Shown piece after piece: positions 40,459 through 50,734 of a stretch of 64,000 nt of DNA (its first letter is position 1; each line of letters opens with the position of its first letter). Location of the stretch: NCBI GenBank assembly GCA_001017865.1, contig LATQ01000418.1, forward strand, positions 1 to 64,000, given 5' to 3'. The notes beneath the pieces were generated by a model. That model ran no database searches. It was not told the origin of the DNA and was given only the letters and a program-made list of their open reading frames with translations. This DNA is from Rhodococcus sp. IITR03. Its GTDB lineage: Bacteria > Actinomycetota > Actinomycetes > Mycobacteriales > Mycobacteriaceae. The translations under genes were made by a program, and so were the position numbers.

Positions 40459-42404
40459 ATGTCCGACTACACGTGGATTCCCACTGCCGACTACGTCGAC
40501 AACGCAAACGTCACGCGGCTTGCCCGCGCGCACGGTCTCGGGGGTCTGGACGAGTTGCGCGCCCGCTCGGTCGCAGACGTGCGGTGGTACTGGGATGCGG
40601 TGGTCCGTGATCTCGAGTTGCCGTTCCAGGTGCCGTATCGCGACGTTCTCGACACCTCACGCGGTATCGAACATCCCGACTGGTTCGTCGGTGGACGGAT
40701 GAACATCGCCGATGCGTGCCTGCAGCGCTGGGCCGCTGATCCGGTGGCCGCCGAGCGCTTCGCCGTCGTACACGAGGCGGAGGACGGAACCGTCCGCATG
40801 TTGACGTATCGCGAGTTGGGGGCCGAGGTGGAGCGGGCAGCGGCCGGACTGCGGAAACTAGGGGTGGGACGGGGCGACGCTGTTGCTCTGTTCCTGCCGA
40901 TGATTCCGGAGGCCGTCGTCTCGTTGTACGCGGTCGCTCGGCTCGGTGCCGTTCTCGTGCCGCTGTTCTCGGGGTTTGCACCCAACGCCATCGCGTCCCG
41001 CATTCAGGATGCGGAGGCGAAAGTGGTGGTCGTCGCGGATGGCACCGTACGTCGCGGCAAGTCGGTTGCGATGAAGCCGGCTCTCGACGAAGCCTGGAGG
41101 TCTGTCCCACCGTCGAGGCGGTGGTCGTGGTCGACAACCTCGGTGTCGGCACGGGATCGGGTGAGCGCGAGATCTCTTGGACCGCGCTGCGCGCAAGTGG
41201 TGGTGCGGTCCCGATCGAGGCGATGGATGCCTCGGAGCCGTTCGCACTGGCCTACACGTCCGGCACCACAGGCAAGCCCAAGGGCGCCGTCCACACCCAC
41301 GCCGGATTCCTGGTGAAAACGGCGAGCGAAGTGGCGTACTCGTTCGACCTGAAGCCGGGCGGGGTCTTCTGCTGGATTACGGACATGGGTTGGATCATGG
41401 GTCCGCTGTCTATCGTAGGCACCCATGCCAATGGTGGGACGCTGCTGTTGTACGAGGGTTCACCGGACATACCGGACCGGGATCGGCTGTGGCAGCTGAC
41501 CGAACGACATCGGGTGACGATGCTCGGAGTTTCTCCCACGCTCATCCGAACGCTGCGTGGGCAGGAAAGCGATGTCGCCGCACACTGTGATCTGTCCTCG
41601 GTGCATACGATCGGCTCGACCGGAGAGCCGTGGGACCCGGACTCGTACGAATGGCTCGCACGGGATGTGTTCGGTGGCCGCGTCCCGGTCATCAACTTCT
41701 CCGGCGGTACCGAGGTCGGTGGATCGTTTCTCGCACCGTATCCGGTGGAGCCGATTCGCAGTTGCTCGCTGGGTGGTCCGTCGCTGGGTATGGATGTGGA
41801 CGTCGTCGATGACGCTGGGCGTCCGTTGCGCGGTGAGCAGGGCGAGTTGGTGTGCAGGCAGCCGTGGCCGTCGATGACTCGTGGAGTGTGGAAGGACGAG
41901 GAGCGGTATCTCGAAGCGTACTGGTCGACGTTCCCCGGAATGTGGCGGCACGGAGACTATGCGCTCGTCGATGCCGACGGGCAGTGGTACATCCGCGGTC
42001 GGTCCGACGACGTCATGAACGTGGCCGGCAAGCGCCTGGCCCCAGCGGAGGTCGAGGCGGTCCTGACTGCGCACCCGGCCGTCTCGGAAGCCGCTGCGGT
42101 CGGTGTCCCGGACCCGAAAAAGGGGGAAACGGTCTGGGCGTTCTGGGTGCCCCGCGCGGATGCGGATGGGACGGATATCTCGGGGGAGTTGGTCGCCAGC
42201 GTGGCCACAGAGCTGGGTAAACCCTTTGCTCCCAGCGCGGTCCACCGGGTGTCACGTTTGCCGAAGACACGGTCGGCAAAAATTCTGCGTCGTGCGGTGC
42301 GTGCGGCCGCGTTGGGCATCGATCCGGGTGACCTGTCCGGTGCGGAGAATCCAGAGGCGGTAGAGGAGATCCGCGCAGTGGTGACGAGCGTTGTGCGGAC
42401 GTGA
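40459..42404 (+). CDS. Acyl-CoA synthetase, acetyl/propionyl-CoA synthetase-like; one frame break near 41103
   Basis: AMP-forming CoA ligase of the long (about 648-residue) AcsA type. The ATG at 40459 is 2 nt after the dehydrogenase stop. The N-terminal DVRWYWDAVVRDLELPF cap, the P-loop ALAYTSGTTGKPKGAVHTHA, TEVGGSFLAP, MWRHGDYALVDADGQWYIRG and the PKTRSAKILRRAVR lysine segment are clear. One missing C in GAAGCCTGGAG near 41103 breaks the frame. Length and motifs indicate a short-chain or unusual acyl substrate; a released C2-C4 acid or the ring acid are both possible. Confidence 0.87.
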
Positions 42405-42406
42405 AA

Positions 42407-42448
42407 CGCGATGGTCGCCCGTACCGAAGGGTGCGGGCGACCATCGCG
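42407..42448. terminator. Hairpin between convergent ligase and GntR genes
   Basis: 15-nt arms CGCGATGGTCGCCCG (42407-42421) and CGGGCGACCATCGCG (42434-42448) with a 12-nt loop, starting directly after the ligase stop and ending 35 nt before the GntR stop. Probable bidirectional terminator. Confidence 0.8.
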
Positions 42449-42483
42449 CGTATCGGAGTGGACGAGCCACGTAGAGGTATTGT

Positions 42484-43263
42484 TCAGGGCTCCTGGTCCA
42501 GAGGGATGTCGATGCGTTCTTCGAACTCGCGGATCGACTCGGCGTAGGAGTGGACGTGCCGGCTCATGCGGCGGCCTGCAGCGTCGGGGTCGCGGTCTCG
42601 GATTGCTTTGGTGACCGAGCGGTGCGCCTTGACGGTGATCTCGCGGACTTTTTCGTCGATGAAGCCTTCGTTTTCGGTGGCCGCGTAGATAGCGCGGGAC
42701 AGTGAGATCATCAGACCGGACAGGAGTTCGTTGTGACTGGCGCTGGCGACGGCGATGTGCCAGTCCACGTTGGCTTGGAGAAAGGCGTCCAGCTTGTCGC
42801 CGGCGGCTGCGATGTCCTTGTTGGCAGCATCGAGGCGGACCAAATCCTCGTCGGTTCGGTGGCGGGCGGCCAGTTGTGCGCAGAACGGTTCGATGGCCTC
42901 GCGGGTTTCGAGCAGTGCGCTCAGGCGGATTTGACGTCCTCTGATGAGTAGTGCCACGGTATCGGCCATCGACTGCTCGCCGGGTCGCTGGACGAAGGCG
43001 CCTCCGGCGCGTCCTGCCTTGATTCTCACCAGGCCTTGTACCTCGAGGATGCGCAGCGCCTCGCGAACTGTGGTCCGGCTCATCTTCGTCTGGACGACGA
43101 GTTCGCGCTCTGGGGGAAGCGGGGTCCCTTCGTCGTATTCGCCGCTGAGGATGCGTTCGCGCAGTTCGTTGGCGAGCACGTCCGACGCCTTTGGCACCTC
43201 CATCGGAGTGAGCTGTATGGAGGAACGTCCGTTCCGGGTCGTACTCGGTGTGCCTGCTGGCAT
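42484..43263 (-). CDS. GntR family regulator, FadR (FCD) subfamily
   Basis: An intact protein of 259 residues, or 239 from ATG 43203 (MEVPKASDVLANELRERI). The winged helix has ERELVVQTKMSRTTVREALR and LVRIKAGRAGGAFVQRP; the C-terminal FCD domain includes ANVDWHIAVASASHNELL with metal- or ligand-binding histidines. It is divergent from the acyl-CoA dehydrogenase operon at 43369. Two overlapping GGT-N3-ACC-like half-palindromes sit upstream, so it probably controls itself and the cluster, with an acyl-CoA as inducer. Confidence 0.9.
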   Translation of the reverse strand: MPAGTPSTTRNGRSSIQLTPMEVPKASDVLANELRERILSGEYDEGTPLPPERELVVQTKMSRTTVREALRILEVQGLVRIKAGRAGGAFVQRPGEQSMADTVALLIRGRQIRLSALLETREAIEPFCAQLAARHRTDEDLVRLDAANKDIAAAGDKLDAFLQANVDWHIAVASASHNELLSGLMISLSRAIYAATENEGFIDEKVREITVKAHRSVTKAIRDRDPDAAGRRMSRHVHSYAESIREFEERIDIPLDQEP

Positions 43264-43279
43264 GACTCCCCGCCCTCTC

Positions 43280-43297
43280 TGGTCTAACGGTCAGACC
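43280..43297. promoter_or_regulatory. FadR-type operator candidate in the GntR/acyl-CoA dehydrogenase divergent region
   Basis: TGGTCTAACGGTCAGACC contains GGTCAGACC (GGT-N3-ACC) at 43289-43297 and the GGTCTAAC half also found at 35618. It lies 17 nt before the GntR start codon at 43263 and 72 nt before the dehydrogenase start. Confidence 0.55.
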
Positions 43298-43368
43298 TAA
43301 TATAGCATCGAATCGTCACTGCATTCACTTTGCAGGGTATTCCCCGACTCATCGAGAGGACCAGTTCC

Positions 43369-44444
43369 ATGCGTTGGGAGCTGTCAGAAGAGCAGGAAAT
43401 GTTCACCGAAGCCTGGGTGGCTGGCTCGAGCGGTATGCGGCACCCGCGAACATCCGCAAGTGGGGTGAATCGGGTGACCCAGCAGAGTTCGAGCGCAAGT
43501 TCGTGGAGGAAGGATGGTTCTCGGCCGGTCTTCCGGAGCAGATGGGCGGCCAGGGCGGCGGCCTGCTCGAACTCGCGCTGACCGCAGAGGCTCTGGGGCG
43601 GCACGCCGCGCCGTCGAGTGCATGGACTGCATCGGTGCTCGCGGCACCGCTATTACCCCCCGAGGTCGTTGCTGAGCTGCTCGATAACGGTGAATTCGCC
43701 GCTGTCGCCGCGGATTCCGATTTTCCTTTGGGTCTTCATGGCACCGTGCGCGCCGACGAGCGCGGGGCGCTGAGCGGTCGCGTGTCCGCGGTGCTGGGCG
43801 CCGAACGGGCCGCCCGGCTGGTTGTCCCCGCCGAGGGTAGCGACGGAGTATCCCTGTATCTCGTCCGGGTCGGAGACGCGGGCCTCACGGTCACGCCGCG
43901 GCGCTTCCTCGATCCTTCCCGGGGTGCAGCGGACGTACGGTTCGAGAACGTCGTCGCGCAGCGCCTCGACGTCGACACGCCGGCCGCGCTGGCGGATGCG
44001 AGATTGCGCGCCGCCGTGCTCGTCTCCGCGGATGCGCTCGGGGCAATGGAGCGGATGCTGCAGTTGGCGGTGGACTACAGCCGAACGCGGCAGCAGTTCG
44101 GTGTGCCGATCGGTTCGTTCCAGGCTGTGAAGCATGCTGCTGCAACAATTCTCGTGTCCACGGAAGCGGCTCGGTCCATCGCCTACTATGCCGCAGCCTC
44201 GGTGGATCTGGGTCTCGAGGAGTGTGCGCTGCACGCTGCGATCGCGAAGGCTCAGGTAACCCGTAGTGCGGTCCAGGCCGCCGACAACGCGCTCGTGATG
44301 CACGGCGCCATCGGCTACACGTGGGAACACGACCTGCACCTGTTCTACAAGCGCGCCAAGTTCGATGAGAAGTTGTTCGGCAGCCCGGAAGTGTGGAACG
44401 AGCGTCTCGCTCGGGATCTACCTCTTCTTCCGGCAGCAGGGTGA
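43369..44444 (+). CDS. Acyl-CoA dehydrogenase, partner (beta-type) subunit; one frame break near 43412
   Basis: About 358 residues from ATG 43369 after restoring one C in GAAGCCTGG near 43412 (FTEA joins LGGWLERYAAP). The N-terminal half lacks the FAD-pocket motifs; the C-terminal domain has YSRTRQQFGVPIGSFQAVKH and MHGAIGYTWEHDLHLFYKRA. This is the form of the second subunit in heteromeric FadE pairs. The likely alpha partner is encoded at 39282, 3 kb upstream across the ligase and regulator. Confidence 0.85.
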
Positions 44445-44458
44445 CCCCGTTGACTAAA

Positions 44459-44468
44459 TGGTCTGTCC
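44459..44468. promoter_or_regulatory. Degenerate FadR-type site TGGTCTGTCC
   Basis: One good GGTCTG half-site and a degenerate partner 48 nt before the GTG start at 44516. It may give the distal part of the operon its own promoter. Weak on its own; listed because it fits the series at 34498, 35618 and 43280. Confidence 0.3.
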
Positions 44469-44515
44469 TTTAGTACTTTAATGCCAAACAGTAGCGACGA
44501 CGACGGGACTGTGTT

Positions 44516-45681
44516 GTGGACTTCGATCTGACCGAGGATCAGGCAACGATCCGAGATGCGGTGCGAGAACTCGCCTGTAAGTTCGACGAGCAGTACTGGG
44601 TGGAGAAGGACGCTGCCCACGAATTCCCCACGGAGTTCTACGATGCGTTCGCCAAGGGTGGCTGGCTGGGCATCACCACTCCCGAGGAATACGGCGGCCA
44701 CGGACTGGGCATCACCGAAGCCTCGATCCTGCTGCAGGAGGTCGCCGCCTCGGGTGCCGGTATGAACGGTGCGAGCTCGATGCACCTGTCGATCTTCGGC
44801 ATGCATCCCGTGATCGTGCACGGCTCCGAGGAACTCAAGCAGCGGACCCTGCCGCGCATCGTCAACGGCGACCTGCACGTATGCTTCGGAGTCACCGAGC
44901 CCGGTGCAGGTCTGGACACCACCAAGATCACCACTTTCGCGCGGCGCGACGGCGACAAATACATCGTCAACGGACGCAAGGTATGGATCTCGAAGGCAAT
45001 GGAGTCGGAGAAGATCCTCCTGCTCACCCGCACCACCAAGTTCGAGGACGTGCAGAAGAAGACCGACGGGCTCACGCTGTTCCTCACCGACCTGGACCGC
45101 TCGAAGGTCGAGATCCGCCCCATCAAGAAGATGGGACGCAACGCCGTCACGTCCAACGAGTTGTTCATCGACGGCCTCGAGATCCCTGTCGAGGATCGGG
45201 TGGGCGAAGAGGGCAAGGGCTTCAAGTACATCCTCGACGGGCTCAATCCGGAACGGATGCTTGTAGCCTCAGAGGCGCTCGGCATCGGTCGCGCTGCCCT
45301 GCACCGCGCCACCCAGTACGCTACGGACCGTGAGGTATTCGGCCGCCCGATCGGCATGAACCAGGGCATCCAGTTCCCCCTCGCGGACTCCCTCGCCCAT
45401 CTCGATGCTGCCGAGCTCGTCCTGCGCAAGCGACCTGGCTCTACGACAACGGCCGTCCCTGTGCCCGAGAGGCCAACATGGCCAAGTACCTGTGCGCCGA
45501 CGCCGGTTTCCAGGCCGCCGACCGCGCCTTGCAGACCCATGGCGGTATGGGTTATTCGGAGGAGTACCACGTCGCGCGCTACTTCCGTGAGGCGCGCCTG
45601 ACCCGAATCGCACCGCTGAGTCAGGAAATGGTTCTCAACTACCTCGGCGAGCACGTGCTCGGCCTTCCCAGGAGCTACTGA
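44516..45681 (+). CDS. Acyl-CoA dehydrogenase (self-sufficient type); one frame break near 45428
   Basis: About 388 residues, normal for a homotetrameric acyl-CoA dehydrogenase. The GTG at 44516 is the only start compatible with the conserved MDFDLTEDQATIRD beginning. Motifs: TPEEYGGHGLG, GVTEPGAGLDTTKI, LNPERMLVASEALG with the IVD-type glutamate, and GGMGYSEEYHVARYFREA. A missing G in CGCAAGCGACC near 45428 breaks the frame. It resembles dehydrogenases of the cyclohexanecarboxyl-CoA (AliB) and branched-chain groups. The stop overlaps the next start (TGATG). Confidence 0.88.
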
Positions 45682-46427
45682 TGTTCGAACTCACCGGAAG
45701 ATCCGCCCTTGTGACCGGTGCGGGCAGCGGCATCGGCGCCTCCGTGGCGCACGCTTACGCCGCCGCTGGTGCTGCCGTCCTCGTCACCGACGTCAACGAG
45801 GACGCGGCCGCCGCTGTCGCCGCAGAGATCATGGCTGCCGGCGTACCGCCAAGCCGCCGTGCTCGACGTCCGCAACGCCGCCCAAGCCACCGCGGCGGCG
45901 GAACAGGCCGCCGCACTGGGCGGCGGCGTCGTCAACATCCTGGTCAACAACGCTGGTGCTATCGCACCGGCGATGTTCCCGAAACTCGAAGAAGACGACT
46001 TCCGCCGCATCGTCGACATTCACCTCGTCGGCAGCTACGTGTGCAGCAAAGCCGTCCTGCCCTATCTGCCGGAGGACGGCACCGGCCGCATCATCAACGT
46101 CACCTCCGCCGCCGGGCTTCAGGCACCATCGGCCAGGCCAACTACGGGGCAGCCAAGGCGGGCATCATCGGCTTGACCAAGTCGCTGGCCCGCGAGCTCG
46201 CACGCACACAGGTCACAGTCAATGCCATTGCTCCCCTTGCGGCTACACCGATGACCGAGAACATCCGCAACAATGACAAGCTCGCGGCCAAGACCCTCGA
46301 ACGTGTTGCACTGAAGCGCTGGGCCGAGCCGAACGAGATCTCGGCCAGCTTCGTGTTTTTCGCCTCCGACGGCGCCTCGTACATCACGGGCCAGGTGCTG
46401 CCCGTCGACGGTGGAACGGTGATCTGA
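45681..46427 (+). CDS. SDR family 3-hydroxyacyl-CoA dehydrogenase-like oxidoreductase; two frame breaks
   Basis: NAD(P)-dependent alcohol dehydrogenase of the FabG-like classical SDR type, about 249 residues. The N-terminal TGAGSGIGASVAHAYAAAG binds the cofactor; the middle, in a shifted frame between about 45843 and 46125, reads VNILVNNAGAIAPAMFPKL and RIINVTSAAGLQ; the catalytic Tyr/Lys are in ANYGAAKAGIIGL. The end SYITGQVLPVDGGTVI is usual. It likely oxidises a 3-hydroxyacyl-CoA before thiolysis by the next gene product. Both ends overlap neighbours. Confidence 0.85.
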   Translation: MFELTGRSALVTGAGSGIGASVAHAYAAAGAAVLVTDVNEDAAAAVAAEIMAAGVPPSRRARRPQRRPSHRGGGTGRRTGRRRRQHPGQQRWCYRTGDVPETRRRRLPPHRRHSPRRQLRVQQSRPALSAGGRHRPHHQRHLRRRASGTIGQANYGAAKAGIIGLTKSLARELARTQVTVNAIAPLAATPMTENIRNNDKLAAKTLERVALKRWAEPNEISASFVFFASDGASYITGQVLPVDGGTVI

Positions 46428-47619
46428 TGACCGCTACAACCAACCCGTTCCGGCGCTCCGCGCGCGAGGTGATCATCGCCGAAGCGGCTCGCACCCCGAT
46501 GGGCCGATCCCACGCCGAACGCGGATGGTTCCGCGATACGCATCCGAACGAGATGCTCGGCGCGGTCTACACGGATCTGATCCGCCGCAGTGGTCTGACG
46601 CCCGCGGCGGTGGAGGATCTCGTCGTCGGTTGCACCGCGCCTTTCGGTGAGCAGTCCCGCAACATCGGCCGCAACGCATGGCTGCAGGCCGGATATCCAC
46701 CCGAAGTGCCTGCAGTCGTCCTCGACCGCCGCTGCGGCTCCGCGCAGACTGCAGTGGAGATGGGTGCCGCCCTCGTCGGGTCCGGTACCCACGACCTCGT
46801 CATCGCCGGCGGCGTCGAGCATATGGCCACGTGCCGATCAACTCCCCGGCGAAGATTTCCGAACTCTACGGTGATCCGTGGCCGGCCGAGCTGCGCGAGA
46901 AGTACGACTTCGTGCACCAGGGTGAGAGCGCTGAGCTGATCGGCGACCGGTGGGGCATCACCCGGCAGGAGATGGACGAATTCGCCGTCCGATCCCATCG
47001 TCTGGCGACCGAGGCCATCGAGGCCGGACGGTTCGACGAGGAGATGATCCCGCTCGAGCTCGACGGCGAGCTCCGCAGGACCGACCAGACCGTCCGGCCC
47101 GGCACGAACCTGGACACCCTGGCCGGCCTGAAGACCGCGTTCCGGGAGCACGGCCGGATCACCGCCGGCAGTTCGTCGCCGATCTCGGACGGCGCGGCCG
47201 GTGTCCTGCTCGCCTCTCGGGACGCGGTCGAAACCTACGGTCTGCGCTCTCGCGCCCGGATCCTCGACCAGACCACCGTCGGAGTCGACCCCGTCATCAT
47301 GCTCACCGGCCCCATTCCGGCGACACAGAAGCTGCTCGACCGCAACGGGATCACGATCGACGACATCGATCTCTTCGAGATCAACGAGGCGTTCAGTTCC
47401 GTGGTCCTGGCCTGGGAACGCGAGCTCAAACCCGACATGGACCGGGTCAACGTCAACGGCGGTGCGATCGCCCTCGGACACCCGGTCGGTGCTACCGGCG
47501 CCCGCCTCATCGCGACGATCGTTGCCGAACTCGAACGTCGCGACGCCGAAATCGGACTGGTCACCATGTGCTGCGGCGGCGGACTCGGAACCGCCACCCT
47601 GATCCAACGGATCGACTGA
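46427..47619 (+). CDS. Thiolase (acetyl-CoA acetyltransferase family); one frame break near 46828
   Basis: 3-oxoacyl-CoA thiolase, about 397 residues. Catalytic residues are encoded: cysteine in LDRRCGSAQTAVEMG, EINEAFSSV, histidine in GGAIALGHPVGATGA and cysteine in CCGGGLGTATL. A missing G in CATATGGCCACG near 46828 breaks the frame; restored, it reads GVEHMGHVPINS. Both ends overlap the adjacent genes by one or a few nt (TGATG), so this is a tight operon. Confidence 0.9.
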
Positions 47620-48854
47620 TGATCGACCTCACGCCCCACGTTCGGGCCGGCGACGGAATCTGGTGGAGTCAGACGAGCGCGGAACCCGTCCCGCTCGTCC
47701 ACGCCCTGCTCGACCAGCTCCCCTCGATCGGCGCGGTCCGGGCGTTCGTGGGACTGACCTGGGACCGTCGAGTGACCGAGCAGACCCCGGCCGAGTTGTC
47801 CGTCGTCTCCTACGGTGGTCTCGGGGAACTGCGCCGGCTCAGCCGACGGGACCGGCTCGAGGTCGTGCCCTGCCACTACGGGGCGTTGCCCCGGTTGTTC
47901 GCCGAGAACCGCCTGCCGTGCGACGTCGGGTTCGTGCAGGTGGCCCCTCCCGACGCCGATGGCAACTGCTCGCTCGGGGTCGGCGTCGACTACATCGCCG
48001 ACGCACTCGAGCACACGCCCGTCCTGATCGCCGAAATCAATCAGCGCATGCCGCGCACTCACGGTGCACCCACCATCCCGCTGTCCCGGTTCGGGGCGGT
48101 CGTCGAGACCGACCGACCGCTGCTCGAAACGCCCGACCGTGAGCCCGCCACCGTCGAGACGGCGATCGCCCGGCATGTCGCCGGTCTCGTCGAGGATGGC
48201 GACACCATCCAGATCGGTGTGGGCGCCCTGCCTTCGGCGGTGCTCGCAGCTCTGGAAGGACATCGAGACCTCGGTCTGCACTCCGGTATGATCTCCGATG
48301 CGGTGCTGCGGCTGATCGATAAGGGTGTGCTGACCGGTGCGCGCAAACAGATCGATGTCGGGCGCCACGTCACCGGGGCGGCGCTGGGCACGGCCACCTT
48401 GTACGAGCAACTCCCGTATCTGCCGGTGGAATTCCGTCCCGCCAGCTACACCCATGCGCGCAGGTGCTCTCGCAGCTGACCTCGCTCGTGTCGATCAACT
48501 CGGCGATCGAGGTAGATCTCACCGGGCAGGTAGGGGCAGAGCAGGCCGGAGACACCTACGTCGGTGCGGTCGGCGGCAGGTGGATTTCTCCCGCGCCGCG
48601 GCTTTGACCGGCGGCCGCTCGGTCATCGCGCTGCGCTCCACCGTGCGGGGCCGCTCGTCGATCAAGCCGTCCCTCGAGTTCGGGTCCGTCACCACGGCGC
48701 GCGCGATGTGGACTACGTCGTCACCGAGCACGGCGTCGCCGAGCTGCGGGGCTGCTCGCTCGCGGAACGGGCCCGACGAATGATCGCAGTCGCCGCCCCG
48801 GAGCATCGCGAGCACCTGGACATCGCCCTGACCGAGCACGACCTTGCTTCGTAG
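47619..48854 (+). CDS. Acetyl-CoA hydrolase/CoA-transferase family protein; at least three frame breaks after 48450
   Basis: Single-chain CoA-transferase of the acetyl-CoA hydrolase/4-hydroxybutyrate CoA-transferase type, about 412 residues. The first two thirds are intact (FVQVAPPDADGNCSLGVGVD, VEDGDTIQIGVGALPSAVL, GLHSGMISDAVLRLIDKG). From about 48455 the frame changes repeatedly: VLSQLTSLVSINSAIEVDLT, GGRSVIALRSTVRGRSS and DVDYVVTEHGVAELRG lie in three frames. The family glutamate is expected within the broken EVDLTGQV region. Function: probably release or exchange of CoA from a pathway acid. Confidence 0.8.
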
Positions 48855-48884
48855 CGGAGCGAGCGGAAACAAGGAGTGAACGCC

Positions 48885-49808
48885 ATGACGCGTCCCCAAC
48901 GGGTACAGATCCGAGAAGTCGGTCCGCGCGACGGCTTCCAGAACGAGCCGGAGACCATCTCCACCGACAACAAGGTGCGGCTGATCAACGCTCTCGGTCG
49001 CGCCGGTTTGAAGCGGATCGAGGTCGCCAGTTTCGTGCGGCCCGACGTGATCCCGCAACTATCGGACGGGGTGGAGGTGCTCAGTCGCATCGATGTGCCC
49101 GACGATGTGAAACTGATGGTTCTCGTGCCGAACAGCAGGGGGCTGGACAACGCCCTGAAGGTACGCGACACCTTCCATGAGGTTGCGATCTTCGTCAGCG
49201 CGTCCGAAACCCATAACAAGAAGAACGTCAACCGCACCGTCGACGAAACCATGGCGGACAACGACATCATGGCTCGCCGGATCGTCGCCGAGGGGCTGCA
49301 CTGTGCTGCGGTCATCGCGACCTCGTTCGGATGCCCCTTCGAAGGCAAGGTGGAGCTGAATCGGGTGTTGGACCTTGCGGAGAGATTCGCCGAATCCGGC
49401 GCCACCGAGATCGGTTTCGGTGACACCACCGGCATGTGCAATCCGGCCTATGCCTCGGAGTTCTTCGCAGCTGCCATCGAACGACTGCCGAACGTGGAAG
49501 TCACCGCGCATTTCCACAACACCCGTGGTCAGGGCCTCGCGAACGCATATGCCGCGCTCGAGGCGGGATGCGCGAGCTTCGAGTCGAGCTTCGGAGAGTT
49601 GGGTGGTTGCCCCGTGCCCGTGGGTTCGACCGGCAACATTGCCACCGAGGATCTTGTAAGCATGTTCCACGAAATGGGCGTCGAGACCGGTCTTGCTCTC
49701 GAACAGGTCATCGATGCTGCTCGTGAGGCTCAGCAGGTACTCGGTCGCAAGCTCACCAGTCATTCGATCGTAGCCGGCCCGATCCAGTGGGCAGCGGGCG
49801 TGCGCTGA
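48885..49808 (+). CDS. Hydroxymethylglutaryl-CoA lyase family protein
   Basis: Metal-dependent retro-aldol cleavage of a 3-hydroxy-3-alkyl acyl-CoA into acetyl-CoA and a keto product. The 307-residue protein is intact. The ATG at 48885 has AAGGAG 9 nt upstream. Motifs: REVGPRDGFQNEPE, the metal-binding TAHFHNTRGQG (HxH), and GELGGCPVPVGSTGN containing the active-site cysteine loop. HMG-CoA itself is one possible substrate. In this cluster a larger branched 3-hydroxyacyl-CoA left after ring opening is equally plausible. It belongs to the same operon as the SDR that follows. Confidence 0.9.
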   Translation: MTRPQRVQIREVGPRDGFQNEPETISTDNKVRLINALGRAGLKRIEVASFVRPDVIPQLSDGVEVLSRIDVPDDVKLMVLVPNSRGLDNALKVRDTFHEVAIFVSASETHNKKNVNRTVDETMADNDIMARRIVAEGLHCAAVIATSFGCPFEGKVELNRVLDLAERFAESGATEIGFGDTTGMCNPAYASEFFAAAIERLPNVEVTAHFHNTRGQGLANAYAALEAGCASFESSFGELGGCPVPVGSTGNIATEDLVSMFHEMGVETGLALEQVIDAAREAQQVLGRKLTSHSIVAGPIQWAAGVR

Positions 49809-49863
49809 CGCGTCCCGGCGAGGCACGACTACGACGTCAGAATCAACGATACGGAGTGAAATC

Positions 49864-50621
49864 ATGAGCAATCGAGTCGCATTCGTCACCGGTGGCGCGC
49901 AGGGCATCGGCAAGGGAATCTCTGACGCGCTCGGTGACGCGGGCTTTCGCGTTGCAGTCGCCGACCTCAACCTCGAGGTCGCCGAGGAGACCGCAACTGC
50001 CATCCGCGAGGCTGGAGGCCAGGCAATCGCCGTCCCCGTCGATGTGACGGACACAGAGTCCGTGCAGGCGGCGGTCAAGCAGGTCGCCGAGCAGTTCGGT
50101 CCGGTCGAGATCGTCGTCAACAATGCGGGTTGGGACGACTTCATGCCGTTTCTCAAGACCGACGAGGCGTTCTGGGACCGAATTCTCGAGATCAATTTCA
50201 AAGGTCAACTGCGGGTCGTCCAGGCGACTTTGCCGGGCATGGTGGAGCGGGGTTGGGGGCGCGTCATCAACATCGGTTCGGACGCCGGGCGCGTCGGCTC
50301 GTCGCTCGAAGCGGTGTACTCGGGTGCCAAGGGCGGCATTATCGCGTTCACCAAGACCCTCGCTCGTGAGGTCGCCACGAAGGGAGTCACCGCCAACACG
50401 GTGTGCCCCGGTCCGACGGATACCCCGGCCCTGCGCAAGTTCGCCGACAATTCCGGTCAGGAAGCCGACAAGGTGATCGCCGGCATGACCCGCGCAGTGC
50501 CGATGAAGCGGCTCGGCAGGCTACCGATATCGGCGCCGCCGTGGCGTTCTTCGCCTCCGATGAGGCGGAGTTCGTTACCGGTCAGACCCTGTCCGTCAGT
50601 GGTGGTCTGACGATGGCCTGA
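49864..50621 (+). CDS. SDR oxidoreductase, BadH-like (2-hydroxycyclohexanecarboxyl-CoA dehydrogenase type); one frame break near 50520
   Basis: Classical SDR of about 252 residues. It shares with BadH the cofactor motif [11 protein letters not shown], the distinctive [49 protein letters not shown] (catalytic Tyr/Lys) and [13 protein letters not shown] missing G in GGCAGGCTACC near 50520 breaks the frame; the restored end is [16 protein letters not shown]. In cyclohexanecarboxylate degradation BadH makes the 2-ketocyclohexanecarboxyl-CoA that BadI opens. A BadI/MenB-type gene follows directly here, which supports the same pair of steps on a ring substrate. Confidence 0.82.
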
Positions 50622-50734
50622 CGGTCACCAGCCGATACTTGTACCGACAGCGCGGCCCGGAACTTCTCCGGTCCGCGCTGTCGTGCGTCGTGGATCAGTT
50701 AACGATCGTTTGCGTCTGTGCTTATGATCGCGGG

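Noticed and set aside
47235..48455. 406-codon minus-strand open frame opposite the thiolase and CoA-transferase
   Set aside because: Long only because of high GC; both plus-strand genes carry full catalytic motifs in this span.
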